Made by a program: the position numbers and the translations under genes
In this document: positions 1 to 9,984 of the stretch, in pieces
Layout: each line of letters begins with the position of its first letter
Position numbering within the stretch: position 1 is the stretch's first letter
Origin: Cyanobium sp. CZS25K
GTDB lineage: Bacteria; Cyanobacteriota; Cyanobacteriia; PCC-6307; Cyanobiaceae
Direction of reading: 5' to 3'
DNA: 64,000 bases
Assembly: GCA_030373325.1 (NCBI GenBank)
Contig: JAUCZB010000013.1
Coordinates: forward strand, 18,380-82,379
The notes under the pieces: model-generated
Databases searched by the model: none
Told to the model about the DNA's origin: nothing
The model's input: the letters and a program-made list of their open reading frames with translations, nothing else

Positions 1-1
1 G

Positions 2-541
2 CGCCCTTCCCACCTGGGCCGGCTGCTGGCGGAGCGCAGCGGCTGCGCCGTCGACCGGGGCGGGCGGGTGATCGTGAACCCCGATTTCTCCATCCCCGGC
101 CACCCCGCCATCCGGGTGGTGGGCGACCTCTGCTCCTACAGCCACACGGCCGACGGCAAACCCCTGCCGGGCATGGCGGGACCGGCCGTGCAGATGGGCG
201 GCTGGGTGGCCGCCGACATCCTCGCCGGCCTGGCGGGGCGCTCCCACGCCCCCTTCCGCTGGAGCGATTTCGGCAGCATGGCTGTGATCGGGCCGCTCTG
301 CGCCGTGGCCGACCTGCGGGGGCTGCGGGTGAGCGGACCGCTCGGCTGGCTGCTGTGGGGCCTGGCCCACCTGGCCTTCATGCCCGCCACCGAAAACCGC
401 CTCACCCTGCTGACCAAATGGCTCTGGGTGATCGGCACCCGTCAGCGGGCCTCCCTGCTGATCACCGGCCGCCCGGACCAGCACATGGGGGTGGAGGTGG
501 GCCTGGAGCGCCTGGAGGGGGACTCCCCCCCTGTTGCGTGA
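2..541 (+). CDS. Type II NAD(P)H dehydrogenase, C-terminal part (5' truncated by window edge)
   Basis: This is the C-terminal part of a pyridine nucleotide-disulphide oxidoreductase of the NDH-2 type, which would pass electrons from NAD(P)H to quinone at the membrane without pumping protons. The open frame runs in from the left edge, so the N-terminal FAD-binding half is missing. The second FAD motif is visible as VVGDLCSYS, followed by LPGMAGPAVQMGGWVAADI, the usual NDH-2 context for the flavin and the quinone side. The last ~80 residues are hydrophobic and tryptophan-rich (LGWLLWGLAHLAFM), consistent with the family's membrane-anchoring tail. Its 3' end overlaps the convergent channel gene by 80 bases. 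An NDH-2 role is likely; another flavoprotein of the same superfamily is possible. Confidence 0.8.
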   Translation, partial: RPSHLGRLLAERSGCAVDRGGRVIVNPDFSIPGHPAIRVVGDLCSYSHTADGKPLPGMAGPAVQMGGWVAADILAGLAGRSHAPFRWSDFGSMAVIGPLCAVADLRGLRVSGPLGWLLWGLAHLAFMPATENRLTLLTKWLWVIGTRQRASLLITGRPDQHMGVEVGLERLEGDSPPVA

Positions 542-1280
542 GCCGGCTGATCAGGACCCCCATCACCACGGCGATGTAGAGGGGGCCGGCCACACTGAGG
601 GACACGCTGGCCATCTTGCTGAACGGCGACACCGGCAGGATGTCGCCATAGCCGACGGTGGTGAGGCTCACCAGGGCGAAATAGTTGATGTTCATGAAGT
701 CCAGCTGCCACACCTGGCGGCTCAGTTGCGAGTCACTCACCGCCGGCGGCGCCAGGGAGGTCCCGTGGTGGCTGGCCACGAACCCGGGTGGATCGATGGT
801 GGCCACCACGCTCAGCATCAGGCCGCCGCTGATGCCCAGAAGCAGATAGCCCGCCAGGGCCCCCGCCACCACCCGGCTCCCCACCCACTGTTCCCGCGAC
901 AGGCAGTCGACCAGCCGCTTCAGGCTCCAGCCGATGAACAGGCTGAACAACACCAGCAGGGGCATGCCGCTGTACCGGATCGCCCCCGGGGTGAGCAGCC
1001 AGATCAGCTGCGCCCCCAGGCAGGCGACCCCCAGCCAGCGGTAGAGCCGATCGAGCAGATGGCGGGGACGGTGCCCCCAGCCCACCACGCCGCCCAGTTC
1101 CACGCAGAGCGTCACGGTCAGCAGCACATGGCCCAGGAACGACAGCCGGCTCCATGCCGAGGGGATGGCGTAGCTCACCAGCACCGCCACCGTGATCAGC
1201 AGGAGGTGCACATAGAAACGGTGGCGCCGCTGCCGCAGCCGTCCCTCCCGGGGACCACCGCGTGGGGCCTCCGGCGGCAT
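462..1280 (-). CDS. Potassium channel family protein
   Basis: This 272-residue membrane protein carries a clear potassium selectivity filter, TTVGYGD, near residue 218, preceded by a pore helix and followed by a last hydrophobic helix. Four or more hydrophobic segments precede the pore, so it looks like a voltage-gated-type (six-helix) topology, but I see no arginine-rich S4 repeat and no cytoplasmic RCK or cyclic-nucleotide domain. The tail is short and proline-rich. The ATG start is chosen because it shares one base with the stop of the upstream dehydrogenase (TGATG), pointing to translational coupling. The reading frame stays open far upstream, but that part is antisense to nothing sensible and only shadows the dehydrogenase gene. 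Function as an ion channel is well supported; selectivity is inferred from the filter. Confidence 0.85.
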   Translation of the reverse strand: MPPEAPRGGPREGRLRQRRHRFYVHLLLITVAVLVSYAIPSAWSRLSFLGHVLLTVTLCVELGGVVGWGHRPRHLLDRLYRWLGVACLGAQLIWLLTPGAIRYSGMPLLVLFSLFIGWSLKRLVDCLSREQWVGSRVVAGALAGYLLLGISGGLMLSVVATIDPPGFVASHHGTSLAPPAVSDSQLSRQVWQLDFMNINYFALVSLTTVGYGDILPVSPFSKMASVSLSVAGPLYIAVVMGVLISRLTQQGGSPPPGAPGPPPPPCAGPGGR

Positions 1281-2086
1281 CAGAGCCCGGGGCTGCTCTG
1301 CATGATGCCGCCGTCGGCGAAGATCGTGGTGGCGGTGATGTAGCTGGCGGCATCGCTGGCCAGGAAGCCCACCACCGCGGCGATCTCCTCGGGCTGGGCC
1401 ATGCGCCCCAGGGGGATGGCGGCGTTGAGCTGGGCCAGCAGCTTGGGGTCGTTCATGGTGGCGTCGTTGATGGGGGTGGCCACGGCCCCCGGACCCACGT
1501 TCACCACCGTGACACCATGGGGGGCCAGCTCCACCCCGGCGGTGCGGGTGAGCATGCGCACGCCCCCCTTGGCCAGGCAGTAGGGGGTGTTGTTGGGCAT
1601 CGGCCAGTCCTCGTGCACCGAGGAGATGTTGATGATGCGACCGCCACCGCCCTGGGCGATCATCTGCTTGGCGGCGTACTGGGTGGCGAAGAAGACACCC
1701 CGCAGGTTCACATCCAGCACCTTGTCGTAGTCCTCCGGCGTGGTGTCGAGGATGGAGGTGCGCGTCTCGATGCCGGCGTTGTTCACCATCACATCGAGCC
1801 GGCCGTATTTGGCCACCGCCGCCTGGACCAGGCGCTGGAGATCCTCGAGCTTCGCCACATCCGCCTGCACCCCATAGCTGCAGCCGCCGTAGGCGCCGAT
1901 CTCCTGCTCCAGCTCCTCGGTGGCTTCGGGGTGGGAGCGGTAGTCGATCACCACCCTGGCGCCGAGCTCGGCGAGCCGTTCCACGATCGCCTTGCCGATG
2001 CCGCTGTTGCCGCCGGTGACGATCGCCACCTTGCCCGCCAGGAGCGTGGACAACGCCTTGTCGGCCAGGGGATTCGTGGAGGTCAT
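1280..2086 (-). CDS. SDR family oxidoreductase, glucose 1-dehydrogenase-like
   Basis: This is a classical short-chain dehydrogenase of 268 residues. The cofactor motif TGGNSGIG lies near residue 24, the NNAG motif near residue 107, the catalytic Ser in NISSVHE near 154, and the YxxxK pair in YCLAKGG near 168. The stretches ISSVHEDWP, VNVGPGAVATPIN and FADGGIM match Bacillus-type glucose 1-dehydrogenase closely, so oxidation of a sugar such as glucose to the lactone with NAD(P) is a reasonable guess, though many SDRs share these features. The gene is divergent from the cupin and lactonase genes, and its stop overlaps the start of the channel gene. A lactonase two genes away fits a glucose-to-gluconate route. 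Confidence 0.85.
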   Translation of the reverse strand: MTSTNPLADKALSTLLAGKVAIVTGGNSGIGKAIVERLAELGARVVIDYRSHPEATEELEQEIGAYGGCSYGVQADVAKLEDLQRLVQAAVAKYGRLDVMVNNAGIETRTSILDTTPEDYDKVLDVNLRGVFFATQYAAKQMIAQGGGGRIINISSVHEDWPMPNNTPYCLAKGGVRMLTRTAGVELAPHGVTVVNVGPGAVATPINDATMNDPKLLAQLNAAIPLGRMAQPEEIAAVVGFLASDAASYITATTIFADGGIMQSSPGL

Positions 2087-2170
2087 CGGAGCGGCTGGCG
2101 GTATGGCCGAAGGGTATCAACGTCGAACGGATCTGCCGACAGAACCGGCGCGCGTTTCTAACTTGCGGCC

Positions 2171-2629
2171 ATGAGCGACACCCAACCGGCCGGGGCACCC
2201 ACGGCCTACTGGCATCTGTGGACCGACGACGACGGCGTCAGCCGCCAGGACCTGACCCCCCTCGGGGCGATGCAGCAGGCCTGCCTGAATCCAGGGGCCT
2301 CCGCCCAGTGGAGCCTGGATCTGGTGGCCGACGGCAACGCCTTCCTGAGCGTGCTGCCGGTGGGCTGGGTCAGCGACTGGCACGAAAACACCGTGCCGAA
2401 ATGGATCTTCGTGCTCAGCGGCCGCTGGTACGTGGAGAGCATGGATGGCCAGCGGCAGGTCTTCGGCCCCGGCGACTTCAGCTTCGGCGGTGACCAGGAC
2501 ACGGTCCGCAGCGCCGATGGCCGCTTCGGCCATCTCTCCGGCCAGGTGGGGGATGCCCCCTGTGTGCAGCTGATCCTGCAGCGCAACGGTGACGGCTGGC
2601 GCGGCGCCCGCCCCGGCGCCTTTTCCTGA
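2171..2629 (+). CDS. Cupin domain-containing protein
   Basis: This is a 152-residue single-domain protein. The region WHENTVPKWIFVLSGRWYVE, followed by GPGDFSFGGDQ, matches the two beta-barrel motifs of a cupin: a His near residue 74, a Gly-rich turn, then PGD. The usual second metal histidine is not obvious, since the segment around TVRSADGRFGHLSG supplies only one further His, so metal binding is uncertain. It starts 84 bases from the divergent dehydrogenase and ends 13 bases before the lactonase gene, so it is probably co-transcribed with it. The precise role is unknown. Small cupins next to sugar genes are often sugar isomerases or ligand sensors, but nothing here decides that. Confidence 0.75.
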   Translation: MSDTQPAGAPTAYWHLWTDDDGVSRQDLTPLGAMQQACLNPGASAQWSLDLVADGNAFLSVLPVGWVSDWHENTVPKWIFVLSGRWYVESMDGQRQVFGPGDFSFGGDQDTVRSADGRFGHLSGQVGDAPCVQLILQRNGDGWRGARPGAFS

Positions 2630-2642
2630 GGGCCCCCGCCGT

Positions 2643-3548
2643 ATGACCTGCACCATCAGCCACGATCCGCGCTTCGACGCGCTGGTGCTGTTCAACGCCG
2701 AGCTGGAGAAGCTCGCCGACGGCCTGCGCTGGTGCGAAGGACCGGTGTGGTTCGCCGACCACCGCTGCCTGCTCTTCAACGACATCCCCAACGACCGCAC
2801 CCTGCGCTGGAGCGAGACCGGCGGGGTGAGCGTGTTCCGCCAGGGCGCCGACTTCGCCAACGGCCAGTGCCGCGACCTGCAGGGCCGACTGATCAGCTGC
2901 CACCACCGCTCCCGCAGCCTCAGCCGCCTGGAGATCGACGGCCGCCTCACCACCCTGGTGAGCCAGGCCGACGGCCAACGGCTCAACTCCCCCAACGACG
3001 TGGTGGTGAAGTCGGACGGGAGCCTCTGGTTCACCGACCCCCTGTACGGCATCGCCACCGACTACGAAGGCGGCCGCCAGACCTCCGAGCAGCCGGCCGC
3101 CGTCTACCGCCTCGATCCCGCCAGCGGTGAACTGCAGCGGGTGGTGAGCGACGTGGCCGGCCCCAACGGTCTGGCCTTCTCCCCCGATGAGCGGCGGCTC
3201 TACCTGGCGGACACCGGCGCGGTGGGCGACCCGGCCCCGGATCGCCACATCCGGGTCTTCGATGTGGCGGCCGACGGCCGCTCCCTCAGCGGCGGCGGCC
3301 TGTTCCACCGCATCGAGCCGGGCTGGGCCGACGGCATCCGGGTCGACGAGCACGGCAACGTCTGGAGCAGCGCCGGCGACGGTGTCCACTGCCTCGCCCC
3401 GGACGGCACCCTGCTGGGGCGCGTGCTGGTGCCCTCGCTGGTGGCCAACCTCTGTTTCGGGGGGGCCTGCCGCAACCGGCTGTTCCTCTGCGCCGGCAGC
3501 GCCGTCTACGCCCTGTACGTCAACACCCGCGGCGTCCAGCTGCCCTGA
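2643..3548 (+). CDS. SMP-30/gluconolactonase/LRE family protein
   Basis: This is a 301-residue six-bladed propeller lactonase of the SMP-30 family. The metal-binding residues are visible in order: the Glu of CEGPVW near residue 33, the Asn of NSPNDVVV near 117, the Asn of GPNGLAFSPD near 174, and the Asp of WADGIRVDEHGN near 231. Such enzymes open sugar lactones, for example gluconolactone to gluconate, in the cytoplasm. I chose the ATG just after the cupin stop rather than an in-frame GTG that would put 18 Pro/Ala-rich residues inside the cupin gene. Position beside a glucose-dehydrogenase-like gene supports a sugar-oxidation role. The exact substrate cannot be read from sequence. Confidence 0.85.
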   Translation: MTCTISHDPRFDALVLFNAELEKLADGLRWCEGPVWFADHRCLLFNDIPNDRTLRWSETGGVSVFRQGADFANGQCRDLQGRLISCHHRSRSLSRLEIDGRLTTLVSQADGQRLNSPNDVVVKSDGSLWFTDPLYGIATDYEGGRQTSEQPAAVYRLDPASGELQRVVSDVAGPNGLAFSPDERRLYLADTGAVGDPAPDRHIRVFDVAADGRSLSGGGLFHRIEPGWADGIRVDEHGNVWSSAGDGVHCLAPDGTLLGRVLVPSLVANLCFGGACRNRLFLCAGSAVYALYVNTRGVQLP

Positions 3549-3562
3549 GGCCGCAGGTCCCC

Positions 3563-4588
3563 ATGCCCCCCTTCCCGATGCCAACCGCCGGCCCCTTTCC
3601 CCTGATCGACAGCATCGGCTTCACCTGCGCGGCGGCCGAGACGGCCGCCGCCTTCTTCTGCCGGGAGTTGGGCTTTGTCGCCGAGGCGGAAGCGCTCGTT
3701 CTGGAGCCAGGGCCCTACGCCGCCCTGGTGGGCCTGGCCGGGGCCCGGCTGAAGCTGGTGCGGCTGCGGCTGGGCCGCGAACGGCTGGAACTCTGGGAGG
3801 TGCTGGATCCAGGCCCCGGCGCCCGGCCGGGCCGGCCGGTGCCGGCCGATTCGCGCAGTTGCGACCTCTGGTTCCAGCACATCTGCGTGGTGGTGAACAC
3901 CATGGAGGCCGCCGCTGCAGGGGTGCGTCGCCGGATCGGGAGCGGGGAGCTCGGGGCCATCTCCAGCGCCCCCCAGTGCCTCCCGGCCTGGAACCGGGCG
4001 GCGGCCGGCATCGAGGCCTTCAAGTTCCGCGATCCCGACGGCCATCCGATCGAGCTGCTCCACTTCCCCCCGGACAAGGGCGACCCCCGCTGGCACCGGC
4101 CACAGGTAGCTCCGCAGGTGGCGCCGCAACTGGGATCCCCGTTCCTCGGGCTCGACCACAGCGCCATCGCCGTGGCTGACACGGCCCGCACCGCCCGCTT
4201 CTACGGGGATCTGCTCGGCTTCCGGCCGGCGGGAGACGGCGTCAACAGCGGCCCGGAGCAGGACCGCCTCGACGGCCTCACGGACACCCGCGTCAGGATC
4301 ACCGCCCACCGGGCCGCCGAAGGGATGGGCCTGGAGGCCCTTCAGTACCTGCCGCCCAACGGGGGAAGGCCCATGCCGGCCGACCTGGGCTTCCAGGACC
4401 TGGCCCACGTTCAGGTGCGGGTGGTGGTGGCCGCTCTCGAGGGCGTCGCCGGGCGGGTGGTCGGCTTCGGCGGCACCGTGCTTTCCGCGGGGCCCGTTGA
4501 GCTGGCGGAACCCTGGCTGGCCGCCCGGTGGGCGCTGCAGATCGCCGATCCCGATGGCCACCGCCTGCAGATCGTGGCGGCCGCCTGA
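3563..4588 (+). CDS. VOC family protein with two glyoxalase/dioxygenase folds
   Basis: This is a 341-residue protein made of two vicinal-oxygen-chelate units, roughly residues 10-170 and 190-341. Each unit begins with a hydrophobic strand and a family turn (SIGFTCAAAETAAAFFCRELGF and LDHSAIAVADTARTARFYGDLLGF) and ends with the sheet closing the metal site (FRDPDGHPIELL and IADPDGHRLQIV). His and Glu ligands are partly visible. Possible activities include a glyoxalase, an extradiol dioxygenase or a ligand-binding protein. It follows the lactonase with a 14-base gap, so the two are probably one transcript. Substrate is unknown. Confidence 0.8.
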   Translation: MPPFPMPTAGPFPLIDSIGFTCAAAETAAAFFCRELGFVAEAEALVLEPGPYAALVGLAGARLKLVRLRLGRERLELWEVLDPGPGARPGRPVPADSRSCDLWFQHICVVVNTMEAAAAGVRRRIGSGELGAISSAPQCLPAWNRAAAGIEAFKFRDPDGHPIELLHFPPDKGDPRWHRPQVAPQVAPQLGSPFLGLDHSAIAVADTARTARFYGDLLGFRPAGDGVNSGPEQDRLDGLTDTRVRITAHRAAEGMGLEALQYLPPNGGRPMPADLGFQDLAHVQVRVVVAALEGVAGRVVGFGGTVLSAGPVELAEPWLAARWALQIADPDGHRLQIVAAA

Positions 4589-4604
4589 ACCGCCATCGGC
4601 AGCC

Positions 4605-4624
4605 CAACAGCTTTCGTGCTGTTG
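4605..4624. repeat. Perfect inverted repeat (7-bp arms) before the small secreted-protein gene
   Basis: The arms CAACAGC and GCTGTTG are perfect and separated by six bases. No T-run follows, so it is not a standard intrinsic terminator. It lies between the VOC gene and the next start and could be an operator or an mRNA hairpin. Confidence 0.4.
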
Positions 4625-4678
4625 CATGAAAGAAGCGTCGCGCCGCTCGATACTGGGAGGGCATCGCCAAGACCCTCG

Positions 4679-5077
4679 ATGGCCCCCCACTCCTGGTTTC
4701 GGACGCGCCTGCTGCCCACCGGCGCCGGCCTGATCCTCGCTTCGGTCCCCTGGGCGGCGCTGGCGCCGCTGCCCCCCGCCCTGGCCCAGGGCGTCCCCTT
4801 CAACGAGGTCCGGGCCCTCAACCTGGCCCGCAACGCAGCCGTGCTCAGCAACGGTGGGCTGTCGGTCTACACCCCGGCCAACTGCATGTTCAGCACCTCG
4901 GCGGCGAGCAACCCCTGCCTGGTGAGCAGCGATGCCGACGGCTTCGTGTACCGCTTCCTCGGAGGACCCCCCGGCTGGGAGTCCAAGGGGCTTCCCGCCA
5001 CCACCGAAACCGAGATCCGGATCGCCCCGGACGGCCGCCGGGTGGTAGCCATCCTCTACAACGGCCCACCGCGATGA
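4679..5077 (+). CDS. Small secreted protein with signal peptide, function unknown
   Basis: This 132-residue protein begins with a basic stretch (WFRTRLL), a hydrophobic core and an Ala-rich cleavage region ending ALAQG near residue 38, a convincing Sec signal peptide. The mature part has two cysteines (near PANC and NPC), which could form a disulphide, and no domain I recognise. It should be periplasmic or exported. I chose this ATG because it directly precedes the signal peptide; an upstream in-frame start adds an unlikely 21-residue leader. Its stop overlaps the DoxX start by four bases (ATGA), so the two genes are translationally coupled. Confidence 0.65.
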   Translation: MAPHSWFRTRLLPTGAGLILASVPWAALAPLPPALAQGVPFNEVRALNLARNAAVLSNGGLSVYTPANCMFSTSAASNPCLVSSDADGFVYRFLGGPPGWESKGLPATTETEIRIAPDGRRVVAILYNGPPR

Positions 5078-5586
5078 GCCCAGCCTCACTGCTTGAGGGG
5101 CTGCTGCCGGCACCGGCCAGCACAGCGGTGGCGGCAGGCCTGCTGGTGCTGCGCCTGTTCCTGGCCGTGGCCTTCATCCGCCACGGCTGGCCCAAGCTGC
5201 GCCACCTCGGCACCTGGGCCGCGGCCCTGCACACCCCGGTGTGGCTGTGCTTCCTCTCGGCCTTCTCGATGTGGGGCGCCGGTATCGCCCTTGTCCCTGG
5301 CCTGCTCACCCCCCTGGCGGCTGGGGCGATCCTGGTGTCGATGGCCTACGCCATGGTGCTGGAGATCCGCTCCGGTTTCCCCTTCATCGCCCCGGACCCC
5401 TTCCAGATCCCTGCGGGCGACTACGCCGGACCGATGGGAGTGGGCGATCCGCCCAGCTGGGAGAAGGCGGCGATGTACGTGGTGATGTGCCTGGTGCTGG
5501 CCACCAGCGGCGGCGGCCCCTTCAGCCTCGATGCGGTGCTGCTGCCGCGGCTGCTGGCCCTGTTGGGGGCGGGGGCGGCCGGTTGA
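5074..5586 (+). CDS. DoxX family membrane protein
   Basis: This is a 170-residue four-helix membrane protein. The first helix has LRLFLAVAFIRHGWPKL, with the Arg-His-Gly motif typical of DoxX/SURF4-like proteins, and later helices carry GAGIALVPGLLTPLAAGAI and MVLEIRSGFPF. DoxX proteins are associated with thiosulphate:quinone reductase in some archaea and with oxidative-stress complexes in bacteria. The loop between helices 3 and 4 is longer than usual. It is coupled to the preceding secreted protein and convergent with the GMC oxidoreductase, only 12 bases away. A redox role would fit the neighbouring oxidase cluster, but that is inference. Confidence 0.8.
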   Translation: MSPASLLEGLLPAPASTAVAAGLLVLRLFLAVAFIRHGWPKLRHLGTWAAALHTPVWLCFLSAFSMWGAGIALVPGLLTPLAAGAILVSMAYAMVLEIRSGFPFIAPDPFQIPAGDYAGPMGVGDPPSWEKAAMYVVMCLVLATSGGGPFSLDAVLLPRLLALLGAGAAG

Positions 5587-5598
5587 GCCGCACCCCCC

Positions 5599-7221
5599 TC
5601 AGCGGCCCAGCCGCTCCAGCAGGTGCTCCCCCACCCGCAGGGCATTGGCGATGGCGGTGAGCGACGGGTTCACCGCCCCGATGCTGGGCATGAAGCTGGT
5701 GTCCACCACGTAAAGGTTGTCGAGCTCGTGGGCCTTGCAGTTCAGATCCAGCACCGAGGTGGCCGGATCGCTGCCGAAGCGGCAGGTGCCGCTCTGGTGG
5801 CCCACCGCCGCGATGGTCATGGGGTTCTGGATGTAGATCTGGCGCTCCACCAGATGCTTCTTGAGATAGAGCCGCTCGAGCACTGCTTCCAGCCGCTGCA
5901 CCAGCTGCTGGGAGGCCTTCTGGTTGTTGGGGGTGTAGCTCAGGGTGATCGCCCCCGCCGCATCCACCGTGACGCGATTCTCCGGATCGGGCAGGTCCTC
6001 GGTGGAGATCCAGAAGTCCAGGGCGTGGGAGGCGATCCGGTCCATGCTCCAGCCCGGCATCAGGAAGGTTTCGAGCGGCGCATAGCCCTTCATGATCGTG
6101 CCGTTGGTCTTGCCGGTCATCTGCAGATTGCCCATCGGATAGGCGAAGTCGGCATCGCCGAAGTACCAGTCGTTGAGCGACACCGTCTTCTGGAAGACGG
6201 TGGGATTGGGCTCATGGGCGAGGGCCACCATCGCCTTGCTGTTGTGGAACATGTAGTTCCGTCCCACCTGATCAGAGCCGTTGGCCAGGCCGCGGGGATG
6301 GGCATCGCAGGCCGACATCAGCAGCAGCCGGGCGGAGTTGGCCGCGCCGCAGCTCACCACCACCACATCCGCCGATACGCTGCCTGGCACCCCATCGCGC
6401 TCGTAGAGCACCTGGCGCACACGGCGGCCGCCGGGGTCGGTTTCCAGGCGCTTCACGTGGGCCCGGGTGAGCAGGCTCACGTTGGTGGCCGCCAGGGCCG
6501 GGCGGATGCCCAGCACCTCGGCGTCCGACTTGGCATGCACCAGGCAGGGGAAGCCATCGCAGCAGTTGCACTTGCGGCAACGGCTGAAGGGCATGGCCGC
6601 TTCCTCCAGCAGCACGCCGCTGGGGGCATGGAAAGGGTGCAGCCCCGCCGTCTGCAGGTCGTCCACCAGCTTCTGCATGCGGGGCTCGTGGGCCACCGGC
6701 GGGTGGGGGTAGGGGGCGCTGCAGGGCGGTTCGGTGGGGTCCTCCCCCCGCAGCCCATGCACCTGGTACAGCTCCTCGGCCCGCTGGTACCAGGGCTCGA
6801 AATCGGCGTAGCGCAGCGGCCAGGCGGGGGAGATGCCATCGAGGTGCGTTACCGCCTCGAAATCCCTCTCCCGCAGCCGGAAATGGGCGGCCCCGTACAT
6901 CTTGGTGGCCCCGCCGACGAAGTAATGGCTGCCGGGCTGGAAGGTCTTGCCGTGCTTGTCACTCCAGAGATCCTTCGACACGTAGCGGCCCTTCTGGAAC
7001 ACCTCCTCGGCACTCCAGTTCTCGGGCTCCTGGGGCAGCCAGTCGCCGCGCTCCAGCACCAGCACCCGCAGGTCGCTGGCCGCCAGGCGGCGGGCCAGGG
7101 TGCCGCCCCCCGCGCCGCTGCCGATGATCACCACATCGAAGTGGGCGCCGTCGGCCACCGCCAGCTGGCCGGCGGCCGGCAAGGGAGTGAGCACGGTGCC
7201 GGGCGCGGGGGGGAGGCTCAT
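5599..7221 (-). CDS. GMC family flavin oxidoreductase with intact catalytic His/Asn
   Basis: This is a 540-residue FAD-dependent oxidoreductase of the glucose-methanol-choline superfamily. The dinucleotide motif VIIGSGAGGGTLARRL is at residues 31-46. The C-terminal signature holds the catalytic His475 (GHQSGTCRFG) and Asn518 (AVNPSLT), spaced as in the family. A cysteine cluster, CRKCNCCDGFPC, lies near residue 220. Likely substrates are sugars or polyols, with electrons passed to quinone or another acceptor rather than oxygen. No signal peptide is seen. The ATG is chosen because longer versions run into the glucosidase gene. It is the last gene of the minus-strand run that begins with the oxidase genes. 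A second, degenerate paralogue lies two genes upstream. Confidence 0.88.
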   Translation of the reverse strand: MSLPPAPGTVLTPLPAAGQLAVADGAHFDVVIIGSGAGGGTLARRLAASDLRVLVLERGDWLPQEPENWSAEEVFQKGRYVSKDLWSDKHGKTFQPGSHYFVGGATKMYGAAHFRLRERDFEAVTHLDGISPAWPLRYADFEPWYQRAEELYQVHGLRGEDPTEPPCSAPYPHPPVAHEPRMQKLVDDLQTAGLHPFHAPSGVLLEEAAMPFSRCRKCNCCDGFPCLVHAKSDAEVLGIRPALAATNVSLLTRAHVKRLETDPGGRRVRQVLYERDGVPGSVSADVVVVSCGAANSARLLLMSACDAHPRGLANGSDQVGRNYMFHNSKAMVALAHEPNPTVFQKTVSLNDWYFGDADFAYPMGNLQMTGKTNGTIMKGYAPLETFLMPGWSMDRIASHALDFWISTEDLPDPENRVTVDAAGAITLSYTPNNQKASQQLVQRLEAVLERLYLKKHLVERQIYIQNPMTIAAVGHQSGTCRFGSDPATSVLDLNCKAHELDNLYVVDTSFMPSIGAVNPSLTAIANALRVGEHLLERLGR

Positions 7222-7268
7222 GGCAGCGATGCGACAGACACGCACCCTGGCGGCGGCGGCGGCAGAAA

Positions 7269-9965
<2,697 letters not shown>

Positions 9966-9984
9966 GGCACCCTCCCGGCGGCTT

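Noticed and set aside
733..1353. Long open frames on both strands over the channel and dehydrogenase genes
   Set aside because: They are Pro/Arg/Ala-rich shadows of the real genes and contain no family motif.
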